From Streptomyces adustus (GTDB taxonomy: Bacteria > Actinomycetota > Actinomycetes > Streptomycetales > Streptomycetaceae): 32,765 nt of DNA. Within the stretch, counting starts at the first letter, position 1. Every line of letters begins with the position of its first letter. Shown one piece after another: positions 8,581 through 17,996 of this stretch. The stretch spans positions 1 through 32,765 of the forward strand of contig NZ_VJZD01000096.1 of assembly GCF_009377175.1 (NCBI RefSeq), written 5' to 3'. A model generated the notes under the pieces. The model saw only the letters and a program-made list of their open reading frames with translations, was not told where the DNA came from and searched no databases. The position numbers and the translations under genes were made by a program.

Positions 8581-8609
8581 TTGACGCGTTCTTCTTCCGA
8601 GGTTTAACT
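8581..8609 (+). promoter_or_regulatory. Promoter of the sugar ABC/beta-glucosidase operon
   Basis: TTGACG (8581-8586) and TTAACT (8604-8609) are separated by 17 bases, a good vegetative-type -35/-10 pair about 100 bases before the binding-protein gene. The AT-rich patch around it stands out from the surrounding sequence. Confidence 0.6.
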
Positions 8610-8627
8610 CACGTCGTAAATTAAGCC
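8601..8627. promoter_or_regulatory. 27-bp imperfect palindrome, probable repressor operator
   Basis: Left arm GGTTTAACTCACG and right arm CGTAAATTAAGCC are symmetrical about T8614, with 20 of 26 positions matching the reverse complement. The dyad covers the -10 hexamer and the expected transcription start, the classic place for a sugar-responsive LacI- or ROK-type repressor. It is not the CebR palindrome TGGGAGCGCTCCCA. No regulator gene is next to it in this window. Confidence 0.65.
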
Positions 8628-8712
8628 ATGAGGGGCTTCGGGAGTCGAACGGGGTGTCACTTCCGCGGTCTGCCTCGGGGTTCACGACTCCAGGAAAGGG
8701 ACACCAGGAGCC

Positions 8713-10029
8713 ATGCGCAGCATCCGAGCCGCGGCCGTCGGCGCCGTCACCATGTCACTCGCTCTCGCCGCCACGGCCTGCGGAGGCGGATCGGCGGCCG
8801 GCGGGGGGTCGAACGACTCGCCGAAGACGCTCACCTACTGGGCCTCCAACCAGGGCGCCAGCATCGAGATCGACAAGAAGGTCCTCCAGCCCGAACTCGA
8901 CAAGTTCGAGAAGCAGACCGGGGTCAAGGTCAAGCTGGAGGTGGTCCCCTGGTCCGACCTGCTGAACCGGATCCTGACCGCCACCACCTCCGGCCAGGGC
9001 CCCGACGTCCTCAACATAGGCAACACCTGGAGCGCCTCGCTCCAGGCCACCGGGGCGCTGCTGCCGTGGGACGCGAAGCAGTTCGACGCGATCGGCGGCA
9101 AGGACCGCTTCGTGGCCTCCGCCCTCGGCTCGACCGGCGCCGAGGGCAAGGACCCGGCCGCGGTGCCGCTGTACTCGATGGCGTACGCGCTCTACTACAA
9201 CAAGAAGATGTTCGCCGACGCCGGCATCGCCAACCCGCCGGCCACCTGGGCCGAGCTGATCGCCGACGGCAAGAAGCTGTCCAAGGGCGGCAAGTGGGGC
9301 CTGGGCGCGGAGGGTTCGAACCCGTCCGAGAACATCCACCACGTCTTCGTCTTCGCCAAGCAGCACGGCGCCGACTTCTTCACCGCCGACGGCAAGCCCG
9401 ACTTCACCAACGACGGCGTGGTCAGTGCGGTCCAGCAGTACGTCGGCCTGATGGCCTCCGACAAGATCATCGCGCCGGGCAACGCCGAGTACGCGCAGAA
9501 CCAGTCCGTCAGCGACTTCGCCAAGGGCAAGAACGCGATGCTGCTGTGGCAGTCCGCGTCCGCCAACCTCAAGTCCCAGGGCATGAGCGAGGCCGACTAC
9601 GGCATCGCCCCGGTGCCCGTGCAGTCCGGCACCCCCGGCACCGGCGCGAACGTCAACTCCATGGTCGCCGGCATCAACATGGCGGTCTTCAAGAACACCC
9701 ACAACCTCGACGGCGCCACCGAGTTCGTGAAGTTCATGACGAGCGACGCCGAGCAGAAGATCCTCAACACCGCGTACAGCTCCATCCCGCCGGTCGCCGC
9801 CGCACAGGCGGACGCGGCCTTCAACACCCCCGCCAACGCCGTCCTGAAGGACACGCTCGCCAAGAGCGCCGCCGCGCTGCCGCAGGTCGCCGACGAGTCC
9901 CAGTTCGAGACGGCGGTCGGCACGGCCGTCAAGGAGCTGTTCGCGGACGCGGCCGCCGGACGCGCGGTCACCGCCGAGTCGGTGAAGGCGAAGCTCGAGA
10001 AGGCCCAGCAGCAGATGCCGACCAAGTAA
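8713..10029 (+). CDS. Sugar ABC transporter substrate-binding lipoprotein
   Basis: A 438-residue protein with a lipoprotein signal (basic start, hydrophobic core, LAATAC, Cys23), then the extracellular solute-binding protein family 1 fold. Typical segments are KTLTYWASNQG near the mature N-terminus, GPDVLNIGNTWSASLQATGALLPWD, and VPLYSMAYALYYNKKMFADAGIANPPATW. It would capture an oligosaccharide outside the cell and hand it to the two permeases encoded directly downstream. CAGGAG lies at good spacing before the ATG. The GH1 and GH16 genes nearby suggest beta-glucan oligosaccharides such as laminaribiose, but substrate specificity is inferred from context only. Confidence 0.93.
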   Translation: MRSIRAAAVGAVTMSLALAATACGGGSAAGGGSNDSPKTLTYWASNQGASIEIDKKVLQPELDKFEKQTGVKVKLEVVPWSDLLNRILTATTSGQGPDVLNIGNTWSASLQATGALLPWDAKQFDAIGGKDRFVASALGSTGAEGKDPAAVPLYSMAYALYYNKKMFADAGIANPPATWAELIADGKKLSKGGKWGLGAEGSNPSENIHHVFVFAKQHGADFFTADGKPDFTNDGVVSAVQQYVGLMASDKIIAPGNAEYAQNQSVSDFAKGKNAMLLWQSASANLKSQGMSEADYGIAPVPVQSGTPGTGANVNSMVAGINMAVFKNTHNLDGATEFVKFMTSDAEQKILNTAYSSIPPVAAAQADAAFNTPANAVLKDTLAKSAAALPQVADESQFETAVGTAVKELFADAAAGRAVTAESVKAKLEKAQQQMPTK

Positions 10030-11037
10030 GTGAGCACCATGACCACCACTGTCTCCACGGAGGCCGGGGGGCGGACGGTGCGCAAGGACGCCCCCGGTGC
10101 GGCGCGCGGCTCCCGCCGCCGCACCGGGCGGCTCCGCCGCGCCGGACTCCCTTACTTCCTGCTTCTGCCGGCGCTGATCCTCGAACTCCTGGTCCATCTG
10201 GTGCCGATGGTGATCGGCATCGTGATGAGCTTCAAGGAGCTCACCCAGTTCTTCATCCGGGACTGGAGCACCGCGCCGTGGTCCGGCCTGGACAACTACA
10301 CGGTGTCGGTGGACTTCGACGCACCCGTCGGCGAGGCCCTGCTCCACTCCTTCCTGGTCACCGTCGCGTTCACGCTGCTGTCCGTCGGCCTGTGCTGGCT
10401 GATCGGCACGGCGGCGGCGATCTGCATGCAGGACACGTTCCGCGGCCGCGGCCTGCTGCGCGCCCTGTTCCTGGTGCCGTACGCCCTGCCGGTCTACGCG
10501 GCCGTCATCACCTGGGTGTTCATGTTCCAGCACGACAACGGCCTGGTGAACCACGTCCTGCACGACCAGCTGCACCTCACCGACAAGCCGTCCTTCTGGC
10601 TGATCGGCGACAACAGCTTCTACGCCCTGCTCACCGTGTCCGTGTGGAAGGGCTGGCCGTTCGCCTTCCTGATCGTGATGGCCGGCCTCCAGAACATCCC
10701 GCGGGAGCTGTACGAGGCGGCCGCCCTCGACGGCGCAGGCGTCTGGAAGCAGATCCGCCACATCACCCTGCCGTCGCTCAGCGCGGTCAACCAGGTGCTG
10801 GTCCTGGTGCTGTTCCTGTGGACCTTCAACGACTTCAACACGCCGTACGTCCTGTTCGGCAGGACCGCCCCCGAGGCCGCGGACCTCATCTCGGTGCACA
10901 TCTACCAGGCCTCCTTCGTCACCTGGAACTTCGGCACCGGCTCGGCGATGTCGGTCCTGCTGCTGCTCTTCCTGCTCCTCGTCACCGGCGTGTACCTCGC
11001 CGTCACGTCCCGCGGACGGAGGACCTCCCGTGTCTGA
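10030..11037 (+). CDS. Sugar ABC transporter permease (first, MalF/CebF type)
   Basis: A 335-residue protein. After a basic cytoplasmic N-terminus of about 40 residues come six predicted membrane helices and the EAA loop, EAAALDGAGVWKQIRHITLP, that docks on the ATPase. It is the larger, MalF-like subunit of a carbohydrate uptake (CUT1) transporter. The GTG at 10030 follows the binding-protein stop without a gap; an ATG at 10039 is an alternative, and neither has a strong ribosome binding site, which suggests translational coupling. Its last 8 bases overlap the next permease gene. No ATPase gene follows; Streptomyces CUT1 systems commonly share the MsiK ATPase encoded elsewhere. Confidence 0.92.
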   Translation: MSTMTTTVSTEAGGRTVRKDAPGAARGSRRRTGRLRRAGLPYFLLLPALILELLVHLVPMVIGIVMSFKELTQFFIRDWSTAPWSGLDNYTVSVDFDAPVGEALLHSFLVTVAFTLLSVGLCWLIGTAAAICMQDTFRGRGLLRALFLVPYALPVYAAVITWVFMFQHDNGLVNHVLHDQLHLTDKPSFWLIGDNSFYALLTVSVWKGWPFAFLIVMAGLQNIPRELYEAAALDGAGVWKQIRHITLPSLSAVNQVLVLVLFLWTFNDFNTPYVLFGRTAPEAADLISVHIYQASFVTWNFGTGSAMSVLLLLFLLLVTGVYLAVTSRGRRTSRV

Positions 11038-11884
11038 CTCGCCCATGGCGCAGCCGAGTTCGTTCGTATGGACCCGGCGGGTCTTCCTCACCCTGCTCAC
11101 CGGGTTCGTGCTGCTGCCGGTCTACGTCATGATCTCCAGCTCGCTGAAGCCGCTCGCGGACGTCAGCGGCAAGTTCCGCTGGCTGCCGAGCGGTCTGACG
11201 ATCCGCCCGTACATCGACATCTGGTCGACCGTCCCGCTCGCCAAGTACTTCGGCAACTCGCTGATCGTGGCGGGCGCCGCCACCGTCTGCTCGGTGGTGA
11301 TCGCGGTCTTCTCCGCTTACGCCGTCAGCCGCTACGAGTTCCGCGGCAAGCGCGTGTTCACCGTGACTGTGCTGTCGACGCAGATGTTCCCCGGCATCCT
11401 CTTCCTCCTGCCGCTGTTCCTGCTCTACGTCAACATCGGCAACGCCACCGGCATCGCCCTGTTCGGCTCGCGCGGCGGTCTGATCCTCACGTACCTCACC
11501 TTCTCGCTCCCGTTCTCCATCTGGATGCTGATCGGGTACTTCGACTCGGTGCCGCGCGAACTCGACGAGGCGGCCCTGGTGGACGGCTGCGGCCCGCTCG
11601 GCGCCCTGTTCCGGGTCGTGGTCCCGGCCGCGATCCCGGGCATCGTCGCGGTGGCCGTCTACGCCTTCATGACCGCCTGGGGCGAGGTGCTGTTCGCGTC
11701 GGTGATGACCAACGACGCCACCCGCACCCTCGCGGTCGGACTCCAGGGCTACTCCACGCTCAACGACGTCTACTGGAACCAGATCATGGCCGCCTCGCTG
11801 GTCGTCAGCGTGCCCGTGGTCGCCGGATTCCTGCTGCTCCAGCGCTATCTCGTCGCCGGCCTCACCGCCGGAGCGGTCAAGTGA
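11030..11884 (+). CDS. Sugar ABC transporter permease (second, MalG/CebG type)
   Basis: A 284-residue protein with six predicted membrane helices and the EAA motif DEAALVDGCGPLGALFRVVVP. It is the smaller, MalG-like partner of the preceding permease in a CUT1 carbohydrate importer. The GTG at 11030 has GGAGG just upstream, inside the end of the first permease gene, giving an 8-base overlap. The stop at 11882-11884 overlaps a possible GTG start of the beta-glucosidase frame, keeping the operon tight. Confidence 0.92.
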   Translation: MSDSPMAQPSSFVWTRRVFLTLLTGFVLLPVYVMISSSLKPLADVSGKFRWLPSGLTIRPYIDIWSTVPLAKYFGNSLIVAGAATVCSVVIAVFSAYAVSRYEFRGKRVFTVTVLSTQMFPGILFLLPLFLLYVNIGNATGIALFGSRGGLILTYLTFSLPFSIWMLIGYFDSVPRELDEAALVDGCGPLGALFRVVVPAAIPGIVAVAVYAFMTAWGEVLFASVMTNDATRTLAVGLQGYSTLNDVYWNQIMAASLVVSVPVVAGFLLLQRYLVAGLTAGAVK

Positions 11885-11991
11885 CCGACGCCGCGAAGGC
11901 TGTCGGTCGTACGGCCACCGGTCGTACGACCGCCGGCCGCACGGCAGCCGGTGAAGCGACGACCAACCCCCCTATTCCTGAGAGGGCTTCA

Positions 11992-13356
<1,365 letters not shown>

Positions 13357-13383
13357 GGCCCCCCGAAAGCCCCTGCGGTGGGC

Positions 13384-13407
13384 GTGGGCGCGGGAGTCCG
13401 CGCCCAC
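13384..13407 (+). terminator. Perfect 10-bp hairpin after the beta-glucosidase gene
   Basis: GTGGGCGCGG and CCGCGCCCAC pair around the tetraloop GAGT, about 28 bases past the stop. It probably ends or attenuates the operon transcript before the GH16 gene. Confidence 0.7.
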
Positions 13408-13445
13408 CGCGGGATCCAGGTAAGACCCGCGGGAACACCCCGCGA

Positions 13446-13487
13446 CGAACCACACGCGTCGAACCGCACGCGATGAACCAGCCACAG
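13446..13487. repeat. Three 14-bp tandem repeats upstream of the GH16 gene
   Basis: CGAACCACACGCGT, CGAACCGCACGCGA and TGAACCAGCCACAG are consecutive; the first two differ at two positions and the third is more diverged. They lie between the hairpin and the GH16 start and may be part of its control region. Confidence 0.55.
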
Positions 13488-13489
13488 AA

Positions 13490-13506
13490 ATGTCAGGTGC
13501 ATGTCA
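13490..13506. promoter_or_regulatory. ATGTCA direct repeat before the GH16 gene
   Basis: ATGTCA occurs at 13490-13495 and 13501-13506, 11 bases apart, one helical turn. It is followed by the AT-rich TAAAG. This could be a regulator site or part of a promoter; no convincing -35/-10 pair is visible. Confidence 0.35.
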
Positions 13507-13531
13507 TAAAGACACCGCTGAGGAGAGCCGC

Positions 13532-15460
13532 ATGCCATCCAGCACCCCCCGCACGACTCGCACCCTCCGCACCCTCCGTACGACCCGCACCCCGCGCACC
13601 CTCATGACGGCCCTGGCGGCGCTGGCGCTGCTGTCCGCGGGCCCGGCTCTCGTCACCCCGGCCGCCGCGCAACCGGCCGCCGCCGCGGCGTACGCCTGGG
13701 ACACCGACCGCGCCGCCGCGGCCTACGCCCTGAACCCGGCCGCCGTCACCGCCTCCGGCAGTGAGAACGGCGGCACCACCCCCGGCCTCGCCTTCGACGG
13801 CAACGGCGCCACCCGCTGGTCCAGCAACTTCGCCGACGACGCCTGGATCCGCCTCGACCTGGGCACCACGATCCGGATCGACCGGGTCACCCTCGACTGG
13901 GAGGCCGCCTACGGAAAGCGCTATGTGCTGGAGGTGTCGAAGAACGGCACCGACTGGACCCCCTTCTACACCGAGACCGCAGGCACCGGCGGCTCGCTCA
14001 CCGCGCACACCTACCCCCAGGAGGCGACCGGCCGCTACGTCCGCCTGCGCGGCCTGGAACGCGCCACGCCGTACGGCTACTCCCTCTACTCCTTCAAGGT
14101 GTACGGCGGCGAACCCGCCCCCGCGTCGACGGCCCGCGCCAACCTGGCCCTGAACCACCCGGCCTACTCGAACCTCTACCAACACGCCGGGAACTCACCG
14201 GCGTTCGTCACGGACGGCGGCTGGCCCGCCGACCTGAAGGGCGACGCGACCCGCTGGTCGAGCGACTGGAACGCCGACCGCTGGGTCTCGGTCGACCTCG
14301 GCGCCACCTCGACGATCTCCTCCGTGGACCTGTACTGGGAGGCGGCCTACGCCGTCGACTACCGACTCCAGGTCTCCGACGACAACCGCACCTGGCGCAC
14401 GGTCTACCAGCCGTCCGCCGCCGACGTCGCCGCCCGCCGCGCGAACGTCAAGTCGCCGTCCGAGGCGGCGGGTCTGCACGACACCGTGACCCTGCCGTCC
14501 CCGGCCACCGGCCGCTACGTCCGCATGCTCGGCACCGAACGCCGCTCCTTCTACAACCCGGCCCCCTACACCGCCCAGTTCGGCTACTCCCTCTACGAGT
14601 TCCAGGTCTGGGGCACCGGCGGCAGCGCCGCCGCGGCCTACCCGGCCCTCCCCGCCGACCAGTCGGGCACCTACCGCACCACCTTCTTCGACGACTTCAC
14701 CGGCGCGGCCCTCGACCGCTCCAAGTGGCGGGTCGTACGCACCGGGACGGAGATGGGACCGGTCAACGGCGAGTCACAGGCGTACGTCGACTCCACCGAC
14801 AACATCCGCACCGAGAACGGCAGCCTGATCCTCAGGTCCAAGTACTGCAAGGGCTGCACCCAAGCGGGCGGCGGCACCTACGACTTCACCTCCGGCCGCG
14901 TCGACACCAACACCAGGTTCGACTTCACCTACGGCCGGGTCAGCGCCCGGATGAAACTCCCGGTCGGCGACGGCTTCTGGCCCGCCTTCTGGCTGCTCGG
15001 CAGCAACGTCGACGACCCGTCCGTCTCCTGGCCCGCCTCCGGCGAGACCGACATCATGGAGAACATCGGCTACGCGGACTGGACGAGCTCCGCCCTGCAC
15101 GGCCCCGGCTACTCGGCCGACGGCAACATCGGCGCCCGCCAGACCTACCCGAACGGCGGCCGCGCCGACCAGTGGCACACGTACGCCGTCGAATGGACCC
15201 CGACGGCGATGCGCTTCTACGTCGACGACCGCCTGGTCCAGGAGACCACCCGCAACAAGGTCGAGTCGACCCGCGGTCAATGGGTGTACGACCACAACCA
15301 GTACGTCATCCTCAACCTCGCCCTGGGCGGCGCCTACCCGGCCGGCTGGAACCAGGTCACCACCCCCTACTGGGGCCTGCCCCAGTCCAGCGTGGACCGC
15401 ATCGCGGCCGGGGGAGTACAGGCGGAGGTGGACTGGGTGCGGGTGGAACAGAAGGGGTAG
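13532..15460 (+). CDS. Secreted GH16 endo-beta-1,3-glucanase with two discoidin-like domains
   Basis: A 642-residue protein. The N-terminus is unusually rich in Arg-Thr repeats, then a hydrophobic core and an Ala-rich cleavage region suggest Sec export. Two F5/8 type C (discoidin-like) modules follow at about 65-192 and 203-363, both with the DGNGATRWSS / GDATRWSSDW pattern and WVSVDLG / IRLDLG strands. The GH16 catalytic domain runs from about 380 to the end, with the active site GETDIMEN: Glu505 nucleophile, Asp507, Glu510 acid/base. GH16 proteins of this type cut beta-1,3- or mixed-linkage glucans, so it likely produces the oligosaccharides taken up by the neighbouring operon. The ATG is chosen for the AGGAG upstream; an earlier in-frame start lacks one. 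Confidence 0.9.
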   Translation: MPSSTPRTTRTLRTLRTTRTPRTLMTALAALALLSAGPALVTPAAAQPAAAAAYAWDTDRAAAAYALNPAAVTASGSENGGTTPGLAFDGNGATRWSSNFADDAWIRLDLGTTIRIDRVTLDWEAAYGKRYVLEVSKNGTDWTPFYTETAGTGGSLTAHTYPQEATGRYVRLRGLERATPYGYSLYSFKVYGGEPAPASTARANLALNHPAYSNLYQHAGNSPAFVTDGGWPADLKGDATRWSSDWNADRWVSVDLGATSTISSVDLYWEAAYAVDYRLQVSDDNRTWRTVYQPSAADVAARRANVKSPSEAAGLHDTVTLPSPATGRYVRMLGTERRSFYNPAPYTAQFGYSLYEFQVWGTGGSAAAAYPALPADQSGTYRTTFFDDFTGAALDRSKWRVVRTGTEMGPVNGESQAYVDSTDNIRTENGSLILRSKYCKGCTQAGGGTYDFTSGRVDTNTRFDFTYGRVSARMKLPVGDGFWPAFWLLGSNVDDPSVSWPASGETDIMENIGYADWTSSALHGPGYSADGNIGARQTYPNGGRADQWHTYAVEWTPTAMRFYVDDRLVQETTRNKVESTRGQWVYDHNQYVILNLALGGAYPAGWNQVTTPYWGLPQSSVDRIAAGGVQAEVDWVRVEQKG

Positions 15461-15466
15461 TGAGCC

Positions 15467-15507
15467 CGGGCCGGGTGGGGCGGAAGCGGAAGGCCCCTCC
15501 CGGCCCG
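15467..15507 (+). terminator. Hairpin terminator after the GH16 gene
   Basis: CGGGCCGGGTGGGG (15467-15480) pairs with CCCCTCCCGGCCCG (15494-15507) with one T-T mismatch and a 13-base loop, 6 bases after the stop codon. Confidence 0.8.
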
Positions 15508-15720
15508 CTCGACCGGAACAGCGTGCGCAGAACAGTGCAGAGAACGTGCTGTCCCGTGCAGGCCGGGGCCGGACTCGGTCGCATCGTCACGGACGAGCGG
15601 CGTGCTCACACGATCGGATGACAATGGTGGCGGCGGGCACGCGGGTCGGCCGCGGTCCGTTGGTTCGTGTGACGGGGAGCGTCCGGCGTTTCCCGCCACC
15701 GACGACCACGGGGGGGTCTG

Positions 15721-16260
15721 ATGAGCTTGCAGTTCCAGCGCAACGACGACGGCACACTCACCGGGCACAACACCGAGACGGGTTTCACCGTCACCTCGGC
15801 CGACGAGGAGGAGGTACGACGGTCACTGCACGAGGACGCCGGGTGGGAGTACACCCCACCGCCGTCCCCGGCGGCCCCCGGCTTCCACCGCTTCGCCCTG
15901 GTGCACGACGAGTTCGGCGACGGCGCCTTCGGTCACGAACGCTACGAGGGCCTGCGGCTGCGGCCGCCGAGCGGCTGTGAACCGGTCGACTGGGGAGGGT
16001 TCGCCCTGAAGTGCGAGCGGCCGGGGCGGACCCTGCTGGAGGCCGTGTCCGACACCGTGACGGAGATCCGCCGCGCCCACGGGCTGGTGATGAACAGCCT
16101 CGGCGTCGAGGACCCCGGCGAATGGCTGGGCGACGACAAGGACGGTTACGGGGCGCAGATCGTCGCGCATCTGATGCTGATGGCCGCCCACCGCGCTGCC
16201 CTCCTCGGCTACGGCAGGAAGGACCTGGTGCGGCTCCTGGACGCGGCGGGAGCCGTGTAG
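15721..16260 (+). CDS. Hypothetical protein
   Basis: A 179-residue soluble protein beginning MSLQFQRNDDGTLTGHNTETGFTV. The N-terminal 45 residues look like a small beta-rich segment; the rest is mixed, acidic, and ends in helices rich in Ala and Leu. There is no signal peptide, membrane helix or catalytic motif I recognise. The ATG follows a GGGGGGG run at good spacing, and codon use is typical of the neighbours. It is monocistronic and converges with the amino-acid ABC operon, whose last gene ends 48 bases away. Function unknown. Confidence 0.75.
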   Translation: MSLQFQRNDDGTLTGHNTETGFTVTSADEEEVRRSLHEDAGWEYTPPPSPAAPGFHRFALVHDEFGDGAFGHERYEGLRLRPPSGCEPVDWGGFALKCERPGRTLLEAVSDTVTEIRRAHGLVMNSLGVEDPGEWLGDDKDGYGAQIVAHLMLMAAHRAALLGYGRKDLVRLLDAAGAV

Positions 16261-16308
16261 GGCGGGACAAGGAGTACACCCGCCGTCCCAGGGCGCCGTC
16301 GCGGCCCC

Positions 16309-17064
16309 TCACAAACGGCCCGCCTCCACGATCCGCCGCAGGAAGCGCCGTGTACGGTCCTGCTGAGGGTTACCGAAGACCCGCTCCGCGGTGCCGCGCT
16401 CCAGCACCACGCCCGAGTCCAGGAAACAGACCTGGTCGGCGACCTCGCGGGCGAAGCCCATCTCGTGCGTCGCCAGCACCATGGTCATGCCGTCGCCCTT
16501 GAGGTCGCGCACGACGTTCAGCACCTCGCCGACCAGCTCCGGGTCGAGGGCCGCGGTGATCTCGTCGAGCAGCAGCAGCCGAGGCCGTACGGCGAGGGCG
16601 CGTGCGATCGCCACGCGCTGCTGCTGGCCGCCGCTGAGCCGGTCCGGGTACTCACCCGCCTTCGCGCCCAGACCGAGCCGTTCCAGCAGCTCCCGGGCCC
16701 GTGCCTCGGCCTCGGCGCGGGAGACGCCGTGCACCCGGCGCGGGGCGAGCGTGATGTTCGCCAGCACCGTCATGTGAGGGAACAGGTTGTACGCCTGGAA
16801 GACCACGCCGATCCGGCGCCGCACCGCGTCCTGGTCGGCGCGCGGGTCGGTGATCTCCTCGCCGTCCAGCCAGATCGCGCCGTCGTCGATGTCCTCCAGG
16901 AGGTTGGCGCACCGCAGCAGCGTCGACTTGCCGGAGCCGGAGGCGCCGATCAGCGCGGTCACCGTGTGCGGGGCGACCTCCAGGTCGACGTCCCGCAGGA
17001 CGACCACGTCGCCGAAGGTCTTGCGGACGGACTCCATCCGCAGCACCGGAACGTCGTCGCTCAT
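16309..17064 (-). CDS. Polar amino-acid ABC transporter ATPase (GlnQ/GluA type)
   Basis: A 251-residue ABC ATPase with Walker A GASGSGKST at 40-48, the Q-loop in VVFQAYNLFPH, signature LSGGQQQR, Walker B LLLLDE followed by the D-loop ALDPE, and the switch His in LATHEMGFA. The overall pattern, including EMGFAREVADQVCFLDSG, is that of the polar amino-acid uptake family. It energises import through the permease encoded upstream. The ATG follows AAGGAGG and overlaps the permease stop (ATGA). The frame remains open further upstream, but that stretch is the permease gene in another frame. Confidence 0.93.
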   Translation of the reverse strand: MSDDVPVLRMESVRKTFGDVVVLRDVDLEVAPHTVTALIGASGSGKSTLLRCANLLEDIDDGAIWLDGEEITDPRADQDAVRRRIGVVFQAYNLFPHMTVLANITLAPRRVHGVSRAEAEARARELLERLGLGAKAGEYPDRLSGGQQQRVAIARALAVRPRLLLLDEITAALDPELVGEVLNVVRDLKGDGMTMVLATHEMGFAREVADQVCFLDSGVVLERGTAERVFGNPQQDRTRRFLRRIVEAGRL

Positions 17065-17996
17065 GTCGTTCCTCCTTGCGCCCGCCGACGGTCCATCCGG
17101 GCCGTCACCCAGTCCGTGAAGCGGGTCATCGGGATGGTCAGGGCGACGAACACCAGCCCGGCCACGATGTACGGCGTGTAGTTGAGGCTGCGGCCCACGA
17201 CGATGTCCGCCGCGCGCACCGCGTCGACCGCGCCACCGATCGACACCAGACCGGTGTCCTTCTGCAGGGACACCAGGTCGTTCAGCAGCGGCGGCACCTG
17301 GCGGCGCACGGCCTGCGGCAGCACGACGTACCGCAGCGCCTGCCGGTTCGACAGGCCCAGGGAGCGGGCCGCGGCGCGCTGGGAGGGGTGCACCGACTCG
17401 ATGCCGGCACGGAACACCTCGGCGACGTACGCCGAGTACGTCAGTGTCAGCGCCGTGCCGCCGAGGAGCACCGGGTCGACCGTGACGCCCTGGAGCCGCA
17501 GCGCCGGGACGCCCAGGACCACGATCATCAGGTTGATGATCAGCGGCAGCCCGCGGAAGAAGTCCGTGTAGGCGGCCGTCAGCACCCGCAGCGGGAAGAA
17601 CACCGGGCCGCGCAGGGTGCGGGCGACGGCGATGAGCATGCCGAGGACCAGCACGGCGGCCCCGCAGACCAGCAGCAGCCGCAGGTTCAGCCAGAGGCCC
17701 TCCAGGACCTTGGGGAACGCCTCGCGCGCGTACTCCCCGCTGAAGAAGGTCTCCTTGGTGCGCGGCCAGCCGGGTGCGCCGACGACGAGCAGGCACAGGG
17801 CGGCCCCGGTGACCAGGGTCGAGAGGGCTGCGATCGCCGTGGCGCGGCGGGCCCGGGCTCGCCGGTACCGCTCGCGTTCGAGCCGGCGCGGCGACGGGAC
17901 GTACGGGTCCGCCGCGCCGGATGGGTCGTTCGCCCCGCGCCCGTCGTCCTCGTCGTCGCCGCCGTCACGGGCGGACTCGTCCTTGACGACGGTCAC
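17061..17996 (-). CDS. Polar amino-acid ABC transporter permease
   Basis: From GTG 17996 the product is 311 residues. A charged, acidic then basic cytoplasmic N-terminus of about 70 residues is longer than usual. A first helix, a large external loop and the typical HisM/GlnP-type membrane domain follow, with TDFFRGLPLIINLMIV and the EAA-like stretch QRAAARSLGLSNRQALRYVVLPQAVR. One permease gene implies a homodimer. The GTG overlaps the stop of the binding-protein gene (GTGA); the frame continues 12 codons upstream to an alternative start. It ends in ATGA overlap with the ATPase gene. The amino acid carried cannot be named from sequence. Confidence 0.9.
   Translation of the reverse strand: MTVVKDESARDGGDDEDDGRGANDPSGAADPYVPSPRRLERERYRRARARRATAIAALSTLVTGAALCLLVVGAPGWPRTKETFFSGEYAREAFPKVLEGLWLNLRLLLVCGAAVLVLGMLIAVARTLRGPVFFPLRVLTAAYTDFFRGLPLIINLMIVVLGVPALRLQGVTVDPVLLGGTALTLTYSAYVAEVFRAGIESVHPSQRAAARSLGLSNRQALRYVVLPQAVRRQVPPLLNDLVSLQKDTGLVSIGGAVDAVRAADIVVGRSLNYTPYIVAGLVFVALTIPMTRFTDWVTARMDRRRAQGGTT

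Noticed and set aside
8755..11100. Long open frame (781 codons) on the minus strand opposite the sugar transporter genes
   Set aside because: Antisense frames stay open in high-GC DNA; the translation has no domain character, while the plus strand has clear transporter motifs and ribosome binding sites.
16261..16308. Terminator between the convergent hypothetical and ATPase genes
   Set aside because: GGCGGG and CCCGCC can pair over a 12-base loop, but the stem is short and starts right at the stop codon, so I do not annotate it.
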